A stretch of 64,000 nucleotides of DNA from Hepsetus odoe (taxonomy: Eukaryota; Chordata; Actinopteri; Characiformes; Hepsetidae), in the NCBI GenBank assembly GCA_017165825.1, contig CM029367.1, positions 6,493,723 to 6,557,722 on the forward strand, read 5' to 3'. The notes beneath the pieces were generated by a model. That model saw only the letters and a program-made list of their open reading frames with translations, had not been told where the DNA came from and ran no database searches. Position 1 is the stretch's first letter. Each line of letters begins with the position of its first letter. Below, in pieces: positions 47,801 to 57,799 of this stretch. A program made the translations under genes and the position numbers.

Positions 47801-50661
47801 GCCAAGAAGGAAATATAATGTGGAAGAAGAAATCAAGAATGGAGAAGTGGAATAGCATAGACAAGATATGTGTTTTAAACTAAGTTTTGAAGAGAGACAG
47901 AGTAGATGTTTCATAAATTTTAAGGGAGGGAATGCCGGAGTTTGGGGGCAGCAACACTAATTGATCTACCATCCATGGTAGCTAACCTGAATTTAGCATG
48001 TACTGAATATGATTTGATATGGGTAGCCTGTGAAGTTTGTGGAGAATGGGAGTGATATGTTCAGATTTTTTGAGAACTTTTTTTTTTTTAGTTCTGTATG
48101 TACTGGAGCCTGGTTAATGTTCTAGATTGAAGACCAAAAAATAAAGGGTTACAGTAATCGAGACAAGAACTGAAAGTTAGGAAATTAGAGATGAGCCAGT
48201 TAATAAGAGCCAGTTAATAAAAGTTCTGTTTTGTTCAGCTTTAGAGAGTTTGAGGTGAGCCTTAATTTTAAGTCATGAATACAAACTGTAAGGTAATGGG
48301 GTAGGGTGGCTGAAGTTTAGGTGGTAAAGTAGATTTGATCATCATCAGCATAGCAGTGAAAAAAAGGACCTTGGTTTCTGATAATATGACAGAGAGGAAG
48401 AATATAAATTATGAATAATAGCGGACCAAGAAGAGATCTGTTGTTGCAGATGGAGATTAATTGCTGTCTTTTAATGAGACAAGATGTGAACCAAGAAAGA
48501 ACAGCGCCAGATAGCTCAATGGCTGAAAGACGTGAAAGAAGAATATTATGATTGACAGTGACAAAGACAGAGCTTAGATCCAAGAGTAGGAGGATACTGA
48601 GGGAACCAGAGTAGTTAAGTAGAAGGTCATTAAGTGAGAAATAGAAGGGCAGTGTCAGTGCTGTAGAATCTTAGATTTTTTTTTGTGCATGTGTATGTGT
48701 TTGTACAGACGCAGGGAGTGTGTGAAACTAATCCAAAAGCTGGAGTATTTAGAGATCAGCTTAGCTAAGGGCTGGTACTTTGCTGCCTGCTTCAGTTGTT
48801 TGCTATATGCAGGTATGCGCCATCATTCACTCACTTTTAATTAAAATGTGCTGAATACTTGCCCAAGTGTCCCATTGTCAAACTGTAATGCTTGCAGAAG
48901 GAAGAACATTCTGAAACATGTTCTGTTTCAGTTAAGTTTTCACTTATATATTTCAGGGTTTTGTCTCATTCCATTTGAAGCGTGTCTGACTTTCGTGAAA
49001 GAGTGTCAGGCAGATCCTGACCTGGTGGCTGACAAGAGCCTGGTGATGACTCTGTACTCTGCACTGGCTCTGTGGTTAGAACTCACATACCCTCTCACCT
49101 GAAATGAGCAGATAGTATTCAGAACTAGACTAGACAGTAGAGAGAAAGCCTTATACTGTTTCATATCAATGCATTTAATATCTTATGTACAAAAGTGCTT
49201 AATGTGATAACAGTATTACACTGTGAAGTGTGTGTCTTTTCAGGTATGCACGGCTGGATGAGTGGGAAAAGGTTGCATTTTTCTACAATAAAGCCCTTTT
49301 CGTCTACGTTGAGATTCCAGTTTCAGTTCACTCCATCAGTGGTGTTGTCATGTTTATAGAGTGCAGCGTTCTGCTGTTCAGGAAAGCTCTAAATGAGCAC
49401 AACAAACACATTAAGACCATCTACAAAAAAACTCTGAAGGTTTCTTACTTTGTGACTTTAAATTTAAAGAGTGGAAGCAAACATGAAGCAGATGATTAAT
49501 AATGCTCTCCCATATGAATTTATACAGAAAATGTTACGTTTCATGGATGTTGTTATTGCATACAACAATGTATTTTGTTTCATTTGTATGTATAATCTGT
49601 ATAATGACAAAAAAATCATTATTTAATCATAATGTTATTATGTATTTAACATGTATATTGTACATGTATATTTTCTGTTCTAGCGCTTCACAGACTTTCA
49701 TCAGTGCTATCCCACCAATCAGATCTTCCTGCCCCATGTGTTGCACTTGAAGGCCTTTCTTTACCTGCTGGCTGGCCATGAGGCCCTAGCGGTGGGCATC
49801 CTCAAACATGCTCTGCTACTGAGTGAGAAACATGGCAATCTACTGAACCAGAGCTGGATCAAGCAGAGCCAGGTTTGCCAAAATTAGTAGTGAACACACA
49901 ACATCAAATAGAATGGCATTTCCACATAGTGTTCTCATTAGAAATGTAAAAATACCACTTTGTCTTTACTGATAATGTGAAACAGAATCCTTGAGTACTG
50001 GCTGATACTAATCTAGTGTTTGTTCTTTACTGAGCTATTAAACTTAAAATTAACCATTTTTTAAATAAAGCACTTAAGATGAGCATCTAACCATTGACTA
50101 TCACTCTCCAACTACTAAAAAGCCTCTACTATCCCACAAAAACGAAATACACAGGTAATAACATGACATCACACAATAGAAGTATAGAAACGTAAAGCTT
50201 TTACAGGCTAGATTTGTTACATGATTGGATTGGATTTTGTTTTTTCTCCTCTCACCTCCCAATCCACTAATTCCTGCACGCAATATTATAATAATACCTA
50301 ATACTGATATTTTAATCAGTGGCTCATGATTGGTTCCATCTCTAGTGTTGACAGAATGCTTTAAGAAGAGCCACTTTAAACTCTAAAGATAGAACAGATG
50401 TTCAGAATTTACAATCAATAAGACAGTATGGATTGCTTGTCTCAGGGCGCTTGGTCTGCGACTGGTACTCAGAGTTCGGGAGACTGGCTTGCTGCCACTC
50501 TGAGCATGCCCAGTATGGAAGAAGCAGTATCTCTGCAGCCTGAAGAGGTTCTTCAAAAACACTTCATATTCACAAACCTCAACTTAGAAGACTCATCACC
50601 TGTATTCTTGCCACCTCAAGAAAAAGACTTACAAATGCTAATTCCCCCTAAATCAATTTAG
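31154..50661 (+). CDS. ADCY10: Soluble adenylyl cyclase (adenylate cyclase type 10), 32 exons
   Basis: Exons: 31154-31322, 32677-32781, 34075-34113, 34200-34343, 34887-35092, 35168-35246, 35346-35434, 35532-35723, 36154-36275, 36509-36585, 36669-36858, 37372-37427, 37543-37714, 37869-38061, 38238-38324, 40027-40307, 40503-40726, 40884-41018, 41294-41569, 41832-42134, 42702-42744, 42860-43070, 43469-43609, 43715-43881, 44161-44308, 44878-45082, 46780-46876, 48709-48812, 48957-49074, 49244-49439, 49684-49872, 50446-50661. They join in phase to 4974 nt (1657 codons plus stop; human 1610). The enzyme makes cAMP from ATP, stimulated by bicarbonate and calcium. C1 has both metal-binding Asp residues (FADISGFTALTEKF; NYAGDAILALW). 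C2 has LNKIFIFDK and VIGQKVNLAARLM. A P-loop follows (GATGYGKS, about 37646), then a long helical TPR-like C-terminal region (AYELWLKEKKKEIHSKC). The start is the first in-frame ATG; a second Met lies 7 codons on. Intron 7 has a GC donor. A Tc1, LINEs and SINEs sit in introns. Confidence 0.93.
32320..32555 (-). mobile_element. tRNA-derived SINE, family A (copy 6), ADCY10 intron 1
   Basis: Complete reverse-oriented copy. Tail AAGTGAAAGTGG at 32319, central GGTACCTTGCTCAAGGGTAC, and head CTAACCACTAGGCCACCACT ending near 32553. Confidence 0.88.
33219..33395 (-). mobile_element. tRNA-derived SINE, family A (copy 7), truncated head
   Basis: The tail (AAGTGAAAGTG with the complement of the GTGCTGTG segment) and body (CTTGCTCAAGGGTACTTC) are present. 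The polymerase III head is missing. It lies in ADCY10 intron 2. Confidence 0.75.
38330..39640 (-). mobile_element. Non-LTR retrotransposon fragment C, split by a hAT MITE, ADCY10 intron 15
   Basis: The minus strand of 38330-38530 encodes the family's C-terminal end (RRMLRMKLPGKRGRQKRR, then VREDMQAVD). 38640-38960 and 39225-39480 are further upstream parts of the same element. Frames are broken. The hAT-like insertion at 38969-39214 separates the two halves. Confidence 0.75.
38969..39214. mobile_element. hAT-type non-autonomous element nested in LINE fragment C
   Basis: A 246-bp element starting CATGGGTCACCAACATGGTG and ending AAAGGTTGGTGATCCTG, imperfect terminal repeats of a hAT-related fish family. 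The flanks CTTTAGAC (38961-38968) and TTCTAGAC (39215-39222) are likely 8-bp duplications with two changes. Confidence 0.75.
41782..41821 (+). repeat. (CT)n microsatellite forming a splice polypyrimidine tract
   Basis: About 20 CT units end about 10 bp before the acceptor of the ADCY10 exon starting at 41832. Confidence 0.95.
42312..42533 (+). mobile_element. tRNA-derived SINE, family A (copy 8), ADCY10 intron 20
   Basis: Well-preserved head GGGGCAGCGGTGGCCTAGTG, B box GTGGGTTCAATTCC, body TGAGGTGCCCTTGAGCAAGG and tail GGGTTGTCACTTTCA. Confidence 0.9.
44357..44611 (-). mobile_element. Chimeric SINE: family A head with family B tail
   Basis: Read on the minus strand it begins with the family A head (complement of CTAACCACTAGGCCACCACT) and body. 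It then continues into a different 3' module (complement of CACTTGTCCCAAGCGGGGTC) instead of the usual family A tail. The same arrangement occurs at 57388-57632. It lies in ADCY10 intron 25. Confidence 0.8.
44664..44856 (+). mobile_element. tRNA-derived SINE, family A (copy 9), ADCY10 intron 25
   Basis: Head GGGGCAGCGGTGGCCTAGTG and tail TGGTTTGCTGTGTGTTGTG. Part of the body is deleted and TTGCCTTGAGG is duplicated at 44739-44760. Confidence 0.8.
45171..46698 (+). mobile_element. Tc1-like transposon 3 (degenerate), ADCY10 intron 26
   Basis: Terminal inverted repeats begin TACTGCTCAAAAAAATTAAT on the left, with the imperfect complement ending TTTTTTTTGAGCAGTG on the right. TA flanks both sides (45169-45170 and 46699-46700). 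Length is 1528 bp. The transposase pseudogene on the + strand has the three DDE blocks: TDESRFTLS (about 45890), HDNAWPHVARVC (about 46140) and SPDLNLIEHQWD (about 46237). These are split by stops and frameshifts. Confidence 0.93.
47335..47425 (+). repeat. Short dispersed-repeat fragment
   Basis: GTCCCAAGCCCGGAAAAATG followed by AGGAAGGGCATCTGG resembles a widespread fish repeat module that often lies upstream of non-LTR retrotransposon coding sequence. Only about 90 bp is recognisable. Confidence 0.4.
47640..48645 (-). mobile_element. L2/CR1-type LINE 3' fragment, ADCY10 intron 27
   Basis: The minus strand of 48583-48317 encodes reverse-transcriptase motifs: DLSSVFVTVNHNILLSRL (motif A region, with F-V-T in place of the usual F-D-T), LLFIIYILPL and CYADDDQIY (catalytic YADD). 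Downstream, 47650-47720 reads as a typical tail (TTTATATAGCACCTTTCTC on the + strand). Frames are broken, so it is inactive. Confidence 0.82.
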
Positions 50662-52359
50662 GAGTTTGTATAAATTTTTTTATAAAAATCTGAATATTTT
50701 ACTATTACTATTATTACTGTTAGATTGAGTTATTCAGGCTTTAGTTAAAGCAAAAGCATAACATGAGGTTTAATTTATTGTATTTTCTTGTCTGTTATAT
50801 ATTTAAATTTGATAGTTTATAAAAATGCATGTAAAAAATGAAATCTTTTCCTATTCCTCTTTAAATGTTCAATGTTTGGTTTACATTTATTTGGTAACAT
50901 AACCAGTTTTTCTCTTTCTCAGTCTGTGCCTATTTTTCTGTAATAAGGATTAAAATAGTCATTTTTAAATTTCATGAATTGTAGCTTTGATTGAAAGTTT
51001 ACACCACTGTTTTGAAGTTATGAAAAAAAATGCATAAAGAAACAAAGAGAAATGGTGGGTGTGACATTACTGTTGTATCATCAACATGAAAATCTCTACA
51101 TAAATCTTTTTATCTCTACATAAATGCATTTATTAAACATTATAAATACACAACACATAATACTATGTACAGAAGATCCATGTGTCTCCACATGATATAA
51201 TGTAATATCTCTTGTTTGTTTGATTCTTTACTCTTATGTCATGACCTAAAAGCTGTTCACTGTTATGGCTAGTGTGATGGCTTTAACAAATATCTAAACC
51301 AGTATGAACACATCCCTTCCAGTCTTCTTGCATCTTCCTCCTTCAAACCAACTGCCTGTATGTCCTTTTTCATTAGCGCCACTGTCTCCAAAACCTGTAA
51401 CATAGCTGGTCTCATTCCAGTAAACTTTCCCTTTCACTCTTGCTGTTATCCTCCTGTCACATATCACTCCTGCCACTCTTCACCCATTTCAACCTGCCTG
51501 CCCTCTCCTCTTCACCTCTTCCACACTCCCCGTTGCTCTGAACTGTTTGACCCCATGTATTTAAACCCCTCTGCTCCCTTTATCCTAACTACTGCCATTC
51601 ACACTTGTAATTCTGTCTTACCTTTCTTGGCATAAGATCATACTATTGCTAACTAATCATTACCTATTTTCTGAACCTAGCTTCCACTACTCTATCCCTT
51701 AACTTCATGTAACTTTAACCATCTAAAAATATGTTCAGTACTTAATTTTCTCCACTCTTCCCACTGTGAGTATAAGCTGTGTGAATCTGGTGTGGAGAGG
51801 CAACACACTGATATTTTGTTTATGGACAGGTAAAAGCAGACAAATCTTTTTGTCTCTTAAAAAACAAAATTTAATTAATTACTTGAAAAAAATTCATTTC
51901 TGTTAAAACAGCTGCTTTTAAAAAAAAATTTTTACTTAATGCTGTGTCCCTATAAAATCAATATTACTCACTTTACCTGTGATTAAATGGAATCTATTAT
52001 TCGATTGGGACACTTTATTTTATAACCTGCTCAAATATAAGGTAAAATGGTAATCAGTATTTTTTTAGTGAATGATAACAAACAAAACTACCCATTTTCA
52101 AAAATAAATGTCAAATTTGAGTCCAGTATCTTTCATCAAATGCCACTAAAACTAAGAACATCACGATCCATGTGAGCCTGTTTGGATCCAGTGGGACTGT
52201 CTTGAGAGTCCACACGATATTTGCGTTTGCATTTCCATTATTCTTTTTTTGCATTACAAAAAAGTTGCATTGCATTTCTATAAGTAGGATGGTAAAACTA
52301 AATCTTCACATGTAAAGTGGAAAGGGAAAAAGATACTTGTGTTCACAGCTAAATATATA
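50662..52359. other. Gene-free region downstream of ADCY10
   Basis: Contains the ADCY10 3' untranslated region (ATTAAA near 50948; no clear AATAAA) and LINE fragment D at 51300-51560. The remainder is AT-rich sequence without recognised features. Confidence 0.5.
51300..51560 (-). mobile_element. Non-LTR retrotransposon fragment D
   Basis: The minus strand contains AGVICDRRITARVKGKVY, the segment just before the C-terminal end of this LINE family. It is joined by a deletion to a piece of the 3' end (about 51300-51365). Confidence 0.65.
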
Positions 52360-53154
52360 TGTAACGGTGGCGGGGTGCCAGAAGGACGCCAGTGCAGAGC
52401 CAGGGGTTCGGAACGTAGTTTTATTATCCAGAGATACAAAAAAACAGAAGCAAGGACTGCAGTTCTAATCAAAAACCAAGAACCGAGGAACTGCAGTCTA
52501 AATCAAGATACCAAGTTCCTAAACACTAAAACCACAACGAAATACCACCATTGCACGTAGGCTTAGCCTAACTAATGAGCCGCGCTCTGTTCTGACTCAT
52601 CGGGGCTTAAATAGTCAGCCCCAATGAGGCACACCTGTGCCCTTATGAGTTCAGGTGTGCTCAGTCAGAACAGAGCGCCCTCTAGCGTGCCCAAAACACC
52701 TCACACGTGCCAGAAACACCACATATGTGACAGAACCCCCCCCCAAAAGGCGTGGCTCCCGAAGAGCCAAAACACAGCCAAACCTCTGGGGGGGAGGCCA
52801 AAAACAAAAAACATTTTACACAAAAGTCCCTTTTTGGGGCATATGGTCCGGTCCACAAAACACTAACACAAAAGGACCTCTGACCAGCCATGACTCGGGC
52901 TGTTGGCGGCAGAGATGGGTACCCCAGAGTTTCAGTCCATATCCTTATAACCAAGTCCCCTTGGTACTTGTGTTTAGCCGTGCATTCCCTCAGTGTCTTT
53001 CTGCTGTCCCGTGTTTCCTCTGCCTCCCGTCTCTCTGACTCCGTACTGGGGCCTCTGGGGGACGCAGCTGATTGGCTCGGGAGCCTTGTCTGGTCACCAC
53101 CTGAAATAGAGCTACATACAAGAGACTCTCTGTGGTTAGAAGGGGAAGAGTTCG

Positions 53155-56100
53155 TTACCCTGTACCCTGTACCCTGCTCCGCTTCCGGTCTCTGGCCTTT
53201 TCGCTTTCCATGACTTTCGTTTCATAATCCAAGGTGGGGAGTTTTTCATCTCTTTCATGCAAGTGTTGTACAGGCCACAAGTTCTGAGGAGACTGATAGC
53301 AGGGATGTGTTATGGGTACGGTGTTGGGAAGCAGTGCAACCGGCAAGGCGTGTTTCTGCTCTGGAACTTTCAGGTGCTGATTGGTACCTAGTTGTAATGT
53401 TGTGCCAACTGGAATGATATTCACGTGGGCATGTAGCAGGAGGTTTGGGGGAAGAACAGCTGGTGCAAAGACTCTTTTGGGGGCACTGACAGCAATAAAG
53501 GAAAGGTATTCCTCCACTGCTGCAGTGAACGCTGTTGCTCTCCTCTGGCACTGCTGGCTTCTGGGAGGCCGGGGTAACTGTGTGCTTCCATCTCTGAGAG
53601 GCATGGTAACTCGTGCTTTGTTTGTACTGACCTTACCCTTGGCAACCTGGGTTGCTCCTCTCCTCTGAGTAGGAGGGGGTTTGACTAATTCCGGAGCCTC
53701 TGATATCTGTGGATCCCCCACAGGCACATCAAGTTGGGCTGTTGGATTGTCACCATCAGTAGCTTCCACAAAGCCTCTGGAGCACTCCTCCTCTGGATCA
53801 TTCTCTGAAAGGCTAAGGTCAAGGGAATTGAGTACCTCTGAGGAACTAGACTCAATTTCTGCGACTTTACTTACGGAATGCACTGAAACAAGGGAAGAGA
53901 TCCATGAAGGGCAGTCTGTTCCAGAGATGATGCCTGAGGTAATAGATGGACGTGGTTGATGATGAACCAGACTGGGAGTCAGATTTCTTGATGTGGTTGT
54001 CTGGTTCTGTAACTTTGACTGGGCGGAGGGAACATATACTGTTTCAGCAATATGTACGGGTATGTTCAGAACAGGTTCACTAAGAAGTCCTTGCCGAATA
54101 GGCCGATAGGTTTCAGCGGAGAGCAGGGGATTCTGAATAATCTTAGCTTTCCTCCTTGATACGGGGAATGTGGAGAGGACATAATCCCGAAGCTTAATTT
54201 TTGGGTCTTCTCTGTTGTGATACACGTTTATATTCTTACCTGAAGTATCTGTGGACAGGATCTCCACCATAGGCTTTCTCTGCCAGTGTTCCAAAGCAGA
54301 AATCAATGCGGGTGATTTCAGAAGAGACCCAACTATTATGGGTACCTCGGTCAAGGAGCTGGCCGTAGGGAAACGCCTTGTCCTCCCTGACTCATCATGG
54401 GGGTCCCGTGAGGAATGGTCCGACTCACTGGAAAGCCTTGGCCTGAAAGGGTCTGAAAGAGAGCTAAACACAGATGAATCGTGGTTCATAGAAGAGTCCC
54501 TCTTGGCCCTGTGACACTCTGCTCCATGTACCTGCAGGGTGAGTCTCACGGAGTCCAGGTTCTCATAACCACAGGGCATTCTTAGTTTCTTGTCCAAAAT
54601 CAAACATATAAAACTGTGGATTACCTGCCCTCCTTGACCGTACTCTCTGAGTGGGTCCTGCGGATCAGTGGGTTTTCTGGTTTCCCTCCTGGCTTTTTCC
54701 AGTTCTGTCTGCAGAGCGACATTGTTGCCTTGCACCTGCTTCAGCTCCTGCATGAGTCCACTGACCTCTACTCGAAGCTTACCATGGGCTTGAGCAAAAA
54801 CCTCTCTCTCCCTTTCTATAGCTGCAAGGTCACTCTGGCAAAGAGACTAGAGTCCTTTGGTTCCCTCAAGCTGAGAACGCAGAGTAGTGAGCTCCTCCTC
54901 GTGTTTCAGTCTTTCATGGGTGGCTGAGCTGGTTATCTGCAGAACAGAGGTCTTGCTTTCTGCCAGCTGTTGGTTGAGCCTCGCCAGCAATTCCCTCTGT
55001 TGTTTGATCTGATCCTCTCATAGGTGAATGTCTGCGAGAAGTGCACTGTGCTTCAAGTTGGCCTGTCTGAGTCTTTCTGACTCAGCCCTGAAGTCCTCCT
55101 GGGTGCTGTTCAAGTTTTCGGTTAGCCAAAGTATCTGTTCCCTGAGATCCTTACAGACTTTCTCCTGCTCTAGGTACCTAGCCTGCTTTTCCTGAATTTC
55201 CCCATTTACTGTAGCTAGTTCCTCCTGAAGGGAATGTACTTGCAACTGGTGGCTCACCTGCAGCTGGTGTTTCACAGCCTGAAGAGAGGCGTTTTCATCC
55301 TCCAATTTCTTACACTTTGTTTCCAGGGCGTCCAGATCCTGGTTCTGTGTACAGATTACTTGATCCCTGGTGAGGAGCTCAGCCTCCATTTCCTGGAGCT
55401 GCTCAACTAAAACGTTTTTGTTCTGTCTTTCTGCGCCCAGAACAGACAGCCAGACCTTCTGAGATTCCTGTAGTTCATGTTCTAATTTCTTAATTCTCTT
55501 ACCTGAAATGGTTCCTCTATTGCCCTTTGCTCAGCAGATGGGTTAGAGGAGCTGGGGTTGTGTACTGTGTCAGGTGCGGGCCACTTGCCCTTTTTTCTTT
55601 GTTTCTGCGGCGTATCCGCCATTTTTTCGGCACGTTTAACATAGGGCGGGGTCTCCGCGGGCGGACCGCTGTGATTGGCGCACAGCGCTGTCTCCGGGGA
55701 CGGACCGCTGTGTTTACTGCACGGCGCTGTCTCCGCAGACGGACCGCTGTGTTGGCTGCATGGCACTGTCTCCATGGACGGACCGCTGTGTTGGCTGCAC
55801 GCCGCTGTCTTCGCGGACAGGGCGCTGTGAGTGGCGAAGGAGGCGGGTTCCACCGACTTCCGGCATTGCGGTTGGTGGAGAGCAGGAGCCGGTAAAGAAA
55901 GGGGCGCACACGAAGCCTCTTCCTCGAGGGGCCGCCCCTTTTTTCCTTGTTTCCGCTGGGTATCCACCCTTTTCTCACCATGTTTCACATAGGGTGGGGT
56001 CTCATAGGCTGTGATCAGTGCACAGCGCTGTCTCCGCGGATGGACTGCTGTGATTGGTGAAGGAGGCGGGTTCCACCGATATCCAGCGTTGCGGTTGGTG

Positions 56101-56451
56101 GAGAGCAGGAGCAGGTAAAGAAAGGGGCGCGAACGAAGCCACTTCCTCGAGGGATCGCCCCAATAACATTACCTCCATAACGGCTAGTACTGCTTTTTCC
56201 ATTCGGCCGTACTCCTCCAGCCGTTCTTTGGCCTCCAGAGAGGGAGCGAGCTGGATTGAGCTACTCAGCAGGTTCAGGCATCGCGAGAGCTCAGTGTCGG
56301 TGACTCTCTATACTCCACCGCTCTGCTCGCAACACCCCAGCTGCCACAATGGCAGTGCTGCTCGGAGGTCCTCAACCATGGCTCCCAGGGCATGCTCGTG
56401 CTCTTCACACCAACTCTTGAGGCTCCTGACGTCCCGGTTTTGGCGGCTCAT
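53155..56451 (-). pseudogene. Long coiled-coil protein of the LTR element, decayed; family not recognised
   Basis: Reading starts with the ATG at 56451, four bases inside the 5' LTR boundary, and can be followed to a stop at 53155. By my reading it is interrupted by nonsense codons at about 56310, 55018 and 54850 and by frameshifts near 56010 and 55500. Order: a short N-terminal region (about 56451-56150); a low-complexity region with five 39-bp coding repeats (55653-55847); a heptad-rich coiled coil (about 55490-54670; KCKKLEDENASLQAVK, LREQILWLTENLNSTQEDF); then an open 532-codon stretch from 54753. That stretch has a Ser/Asp-rich segment (SSESDHSSRDPHDES), a possible globular part around 54250-54050, and a Pro/Arg-rich end. 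I recognise no enzyme, zinc knuckle or capsid motif. It might be a divergent Gag or a captured host sequence. The function is unknown. Confidence 0.6.
55653..55847 (-). repeat. 39-bp coding minisatellite in the LTR element
   Basis: Five 39-bp units start at 55653, 55692, 55731, 55770 and 55809 (core GACGGACCGCTGTG). Each codes for 13 residues around HSGPSAETA, so the frame is kept. A larger duplicated module (55836-55940 against 56059-56165, offset 223 bp) lies directly upstream in the reading direction. Confidence 0.92.
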
Positions 56452-57387
56452 TTCTGTAACGGTGGCGGGGTGCCGGAAGGACGCCAGTGCAGAGCCAGGG
56501 GTTTGGAACGTAGTTTTATTATCCAGAGATACAACAAACCAGAAGCAAGGACTGCAGTTCTAATCAAAAACCAAGACCCGAGGAACTGCAGTCTAAATCA
56601 AGATACCAAGTTCCTAAACACTTAAACCACAACCAAATACCACCATTGCACGTAGGCTTAGCCTAACTAATGAGCCGCGCTCTGTCCTGACTCATCGGGG
56701 CTTAAATAGTCAGCCCCAATGAGGCACACCTGTGCCCTTATGAGCTCAGGTGTGCTCAGTCAGAACAGAGCGCCCTCTAGCATGCCCAAAACACCTCACA
56801 CGTGCCAGAAACACCACATATGTGACAATATAACTAAATGATCTAGTCTAAAATTGTTTACCACTTACCACTGAACAAAAGCACCAAAATGCAGCTGCTT
56901 GTGACATAATGTGCAAAACAATGCCACTTTCACAGGTTACTAACACTTAAAAATTTACAATAAACATTTAATATAGTCTGCAAAAAAAGAAGGGTATTCC
57001 TGAAGCTGACGAAAAAAATAATCCATACTGCATCTTTCTCTATGCAGAAAGCTCCTCCTGATTAACCTCCACCATCATTATGTTGCTTGTTCACATTCGG
57101 CTTTATCTCAGACTTTATATGGTTATGATCCCTTCTTTGGGGCAGTGATATAAATTAGAAAATGTTACTAATAATAAACAGTAATATTTCCAATAATTTC
57201 TTATTAAATGAAGTGATAAGTGATTATAAGATAGCTGAGACTCACTGCATGAGGCATTCTGAATATATATATTTTTTCTTTTTCTTGATGTTATACAGCT
57301 TTTTAACTAATCATGGAAGCATCTGCTGCTCTCTACATTATTTATAACGACTTTTGTATAGCTTATCAGCAAATATAAAATAATTAG

Positions 57388-57632
57388 TCATTCATTTTCT
57401 GCCACTTGTCCCAAGCGGGGTCGCGCTGGAGTCCATCCCAGCTCACACAGGGCAAAGGACAGGGGACACACCCTGGACAGGTTGCCAGCCCATCGCAGGG
57501 AGGAGCGTGACGGGGACGGCACCTTGCTTAAGGGTACCTCAGGGGAACCTACTGGGAAGGGGTTTGAACCCCCGATCCTCCGATCATGCGACCACTAGGC
57601 CACTAACCACTAGGCCACCGCTGCCCTCCTAA
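57388..57632 (-). mobile_element. Chimeric SINE: family A head with family B tail (copy 2)
   Basis: It has the same organisation as 44357-44611: family A head at the right end (CTAACCACTAGGCCACCGCT) and family B module at the left (CACTTGTCCCAAGCGGGGTC). A short duplication of ACCACTAGGCC occurs at 57590-57618. Confidence 0.82.
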
Positions 57633-57799
57633 AATAATCAGAATTACTTAAATATATTTAATTATTTGACACAGTTTTTTAGGATGTGCACTTTACCTGA
57701 ATCCTAAAATCCTGGTGTTTCTGTAAGGATAGACAGCATGATGCACACCACAGCATGCACATGCAAATTGCAGTAGAGAAAATATAAACTGTATTATGA

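Larger units (their letters stand above)
52360..56827 (-). mobile_element. Complete LTR retroelement, non-autonomous, with 5-bp target duplication
   Basis: Two 373-bp direct repeats (52360-52732 and 56455-56827) begin TG and end CA on the element strand and differ at roughly ten positions. Both flanks are ATATA (52355-52359 and 56828-56832). Minus orientation is shown by a TATTTAAG box and a later AATAAA inside each LTR. A G-rich run (GGGGGGGGG on the minus strand, at about 52737-52745) lies next to the 3' LTR like a polypurine tract. No canonical tRNA primer site beginning TGG follows the 5' LTR. The 3.7 kb interior has no recognisable protease, reverse transcriptase, RNase H, integrase or envelope. 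It carries one long decayed coiled-coil reading frame. Mobilisation, if any, would have depended on proteins supplied by another element. Confidence 0.88.

Noticed and set aside
31154..50661. ADCY10 as a pseudogene
   Set aside because: The many mobile elements raised the question, but all 32 exons have splice sites, join in phase and keep the catalytic residues.
52655..53213. Overlapping + strand frames of 107-127 codons at the left edge of the LTR element
   Set aside because: They are antisense to the element, run from LTR into the region after the decayed reading frame, and have low-complexity composition.
55480..55510. Intron at the CAG-GTAAGA sequence in the LTR element reading frame
   Set aside because: The only nearby acceptor would give an intron of about 36 nt, below the usual vertebrate minimum; a frameshift explains the change of frame more simply.
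55653..55847. CRISPR-like array
   Set aside because: The 39-bp units are directly adjacent with no spacers; this is a minisatellite in a vertebrate genome.
52360..56827. Endogenous retrovirus with envelope
   Set aside because: No pol or env motif is visible; the element is better described as a non-autonomous LTR retroelement.
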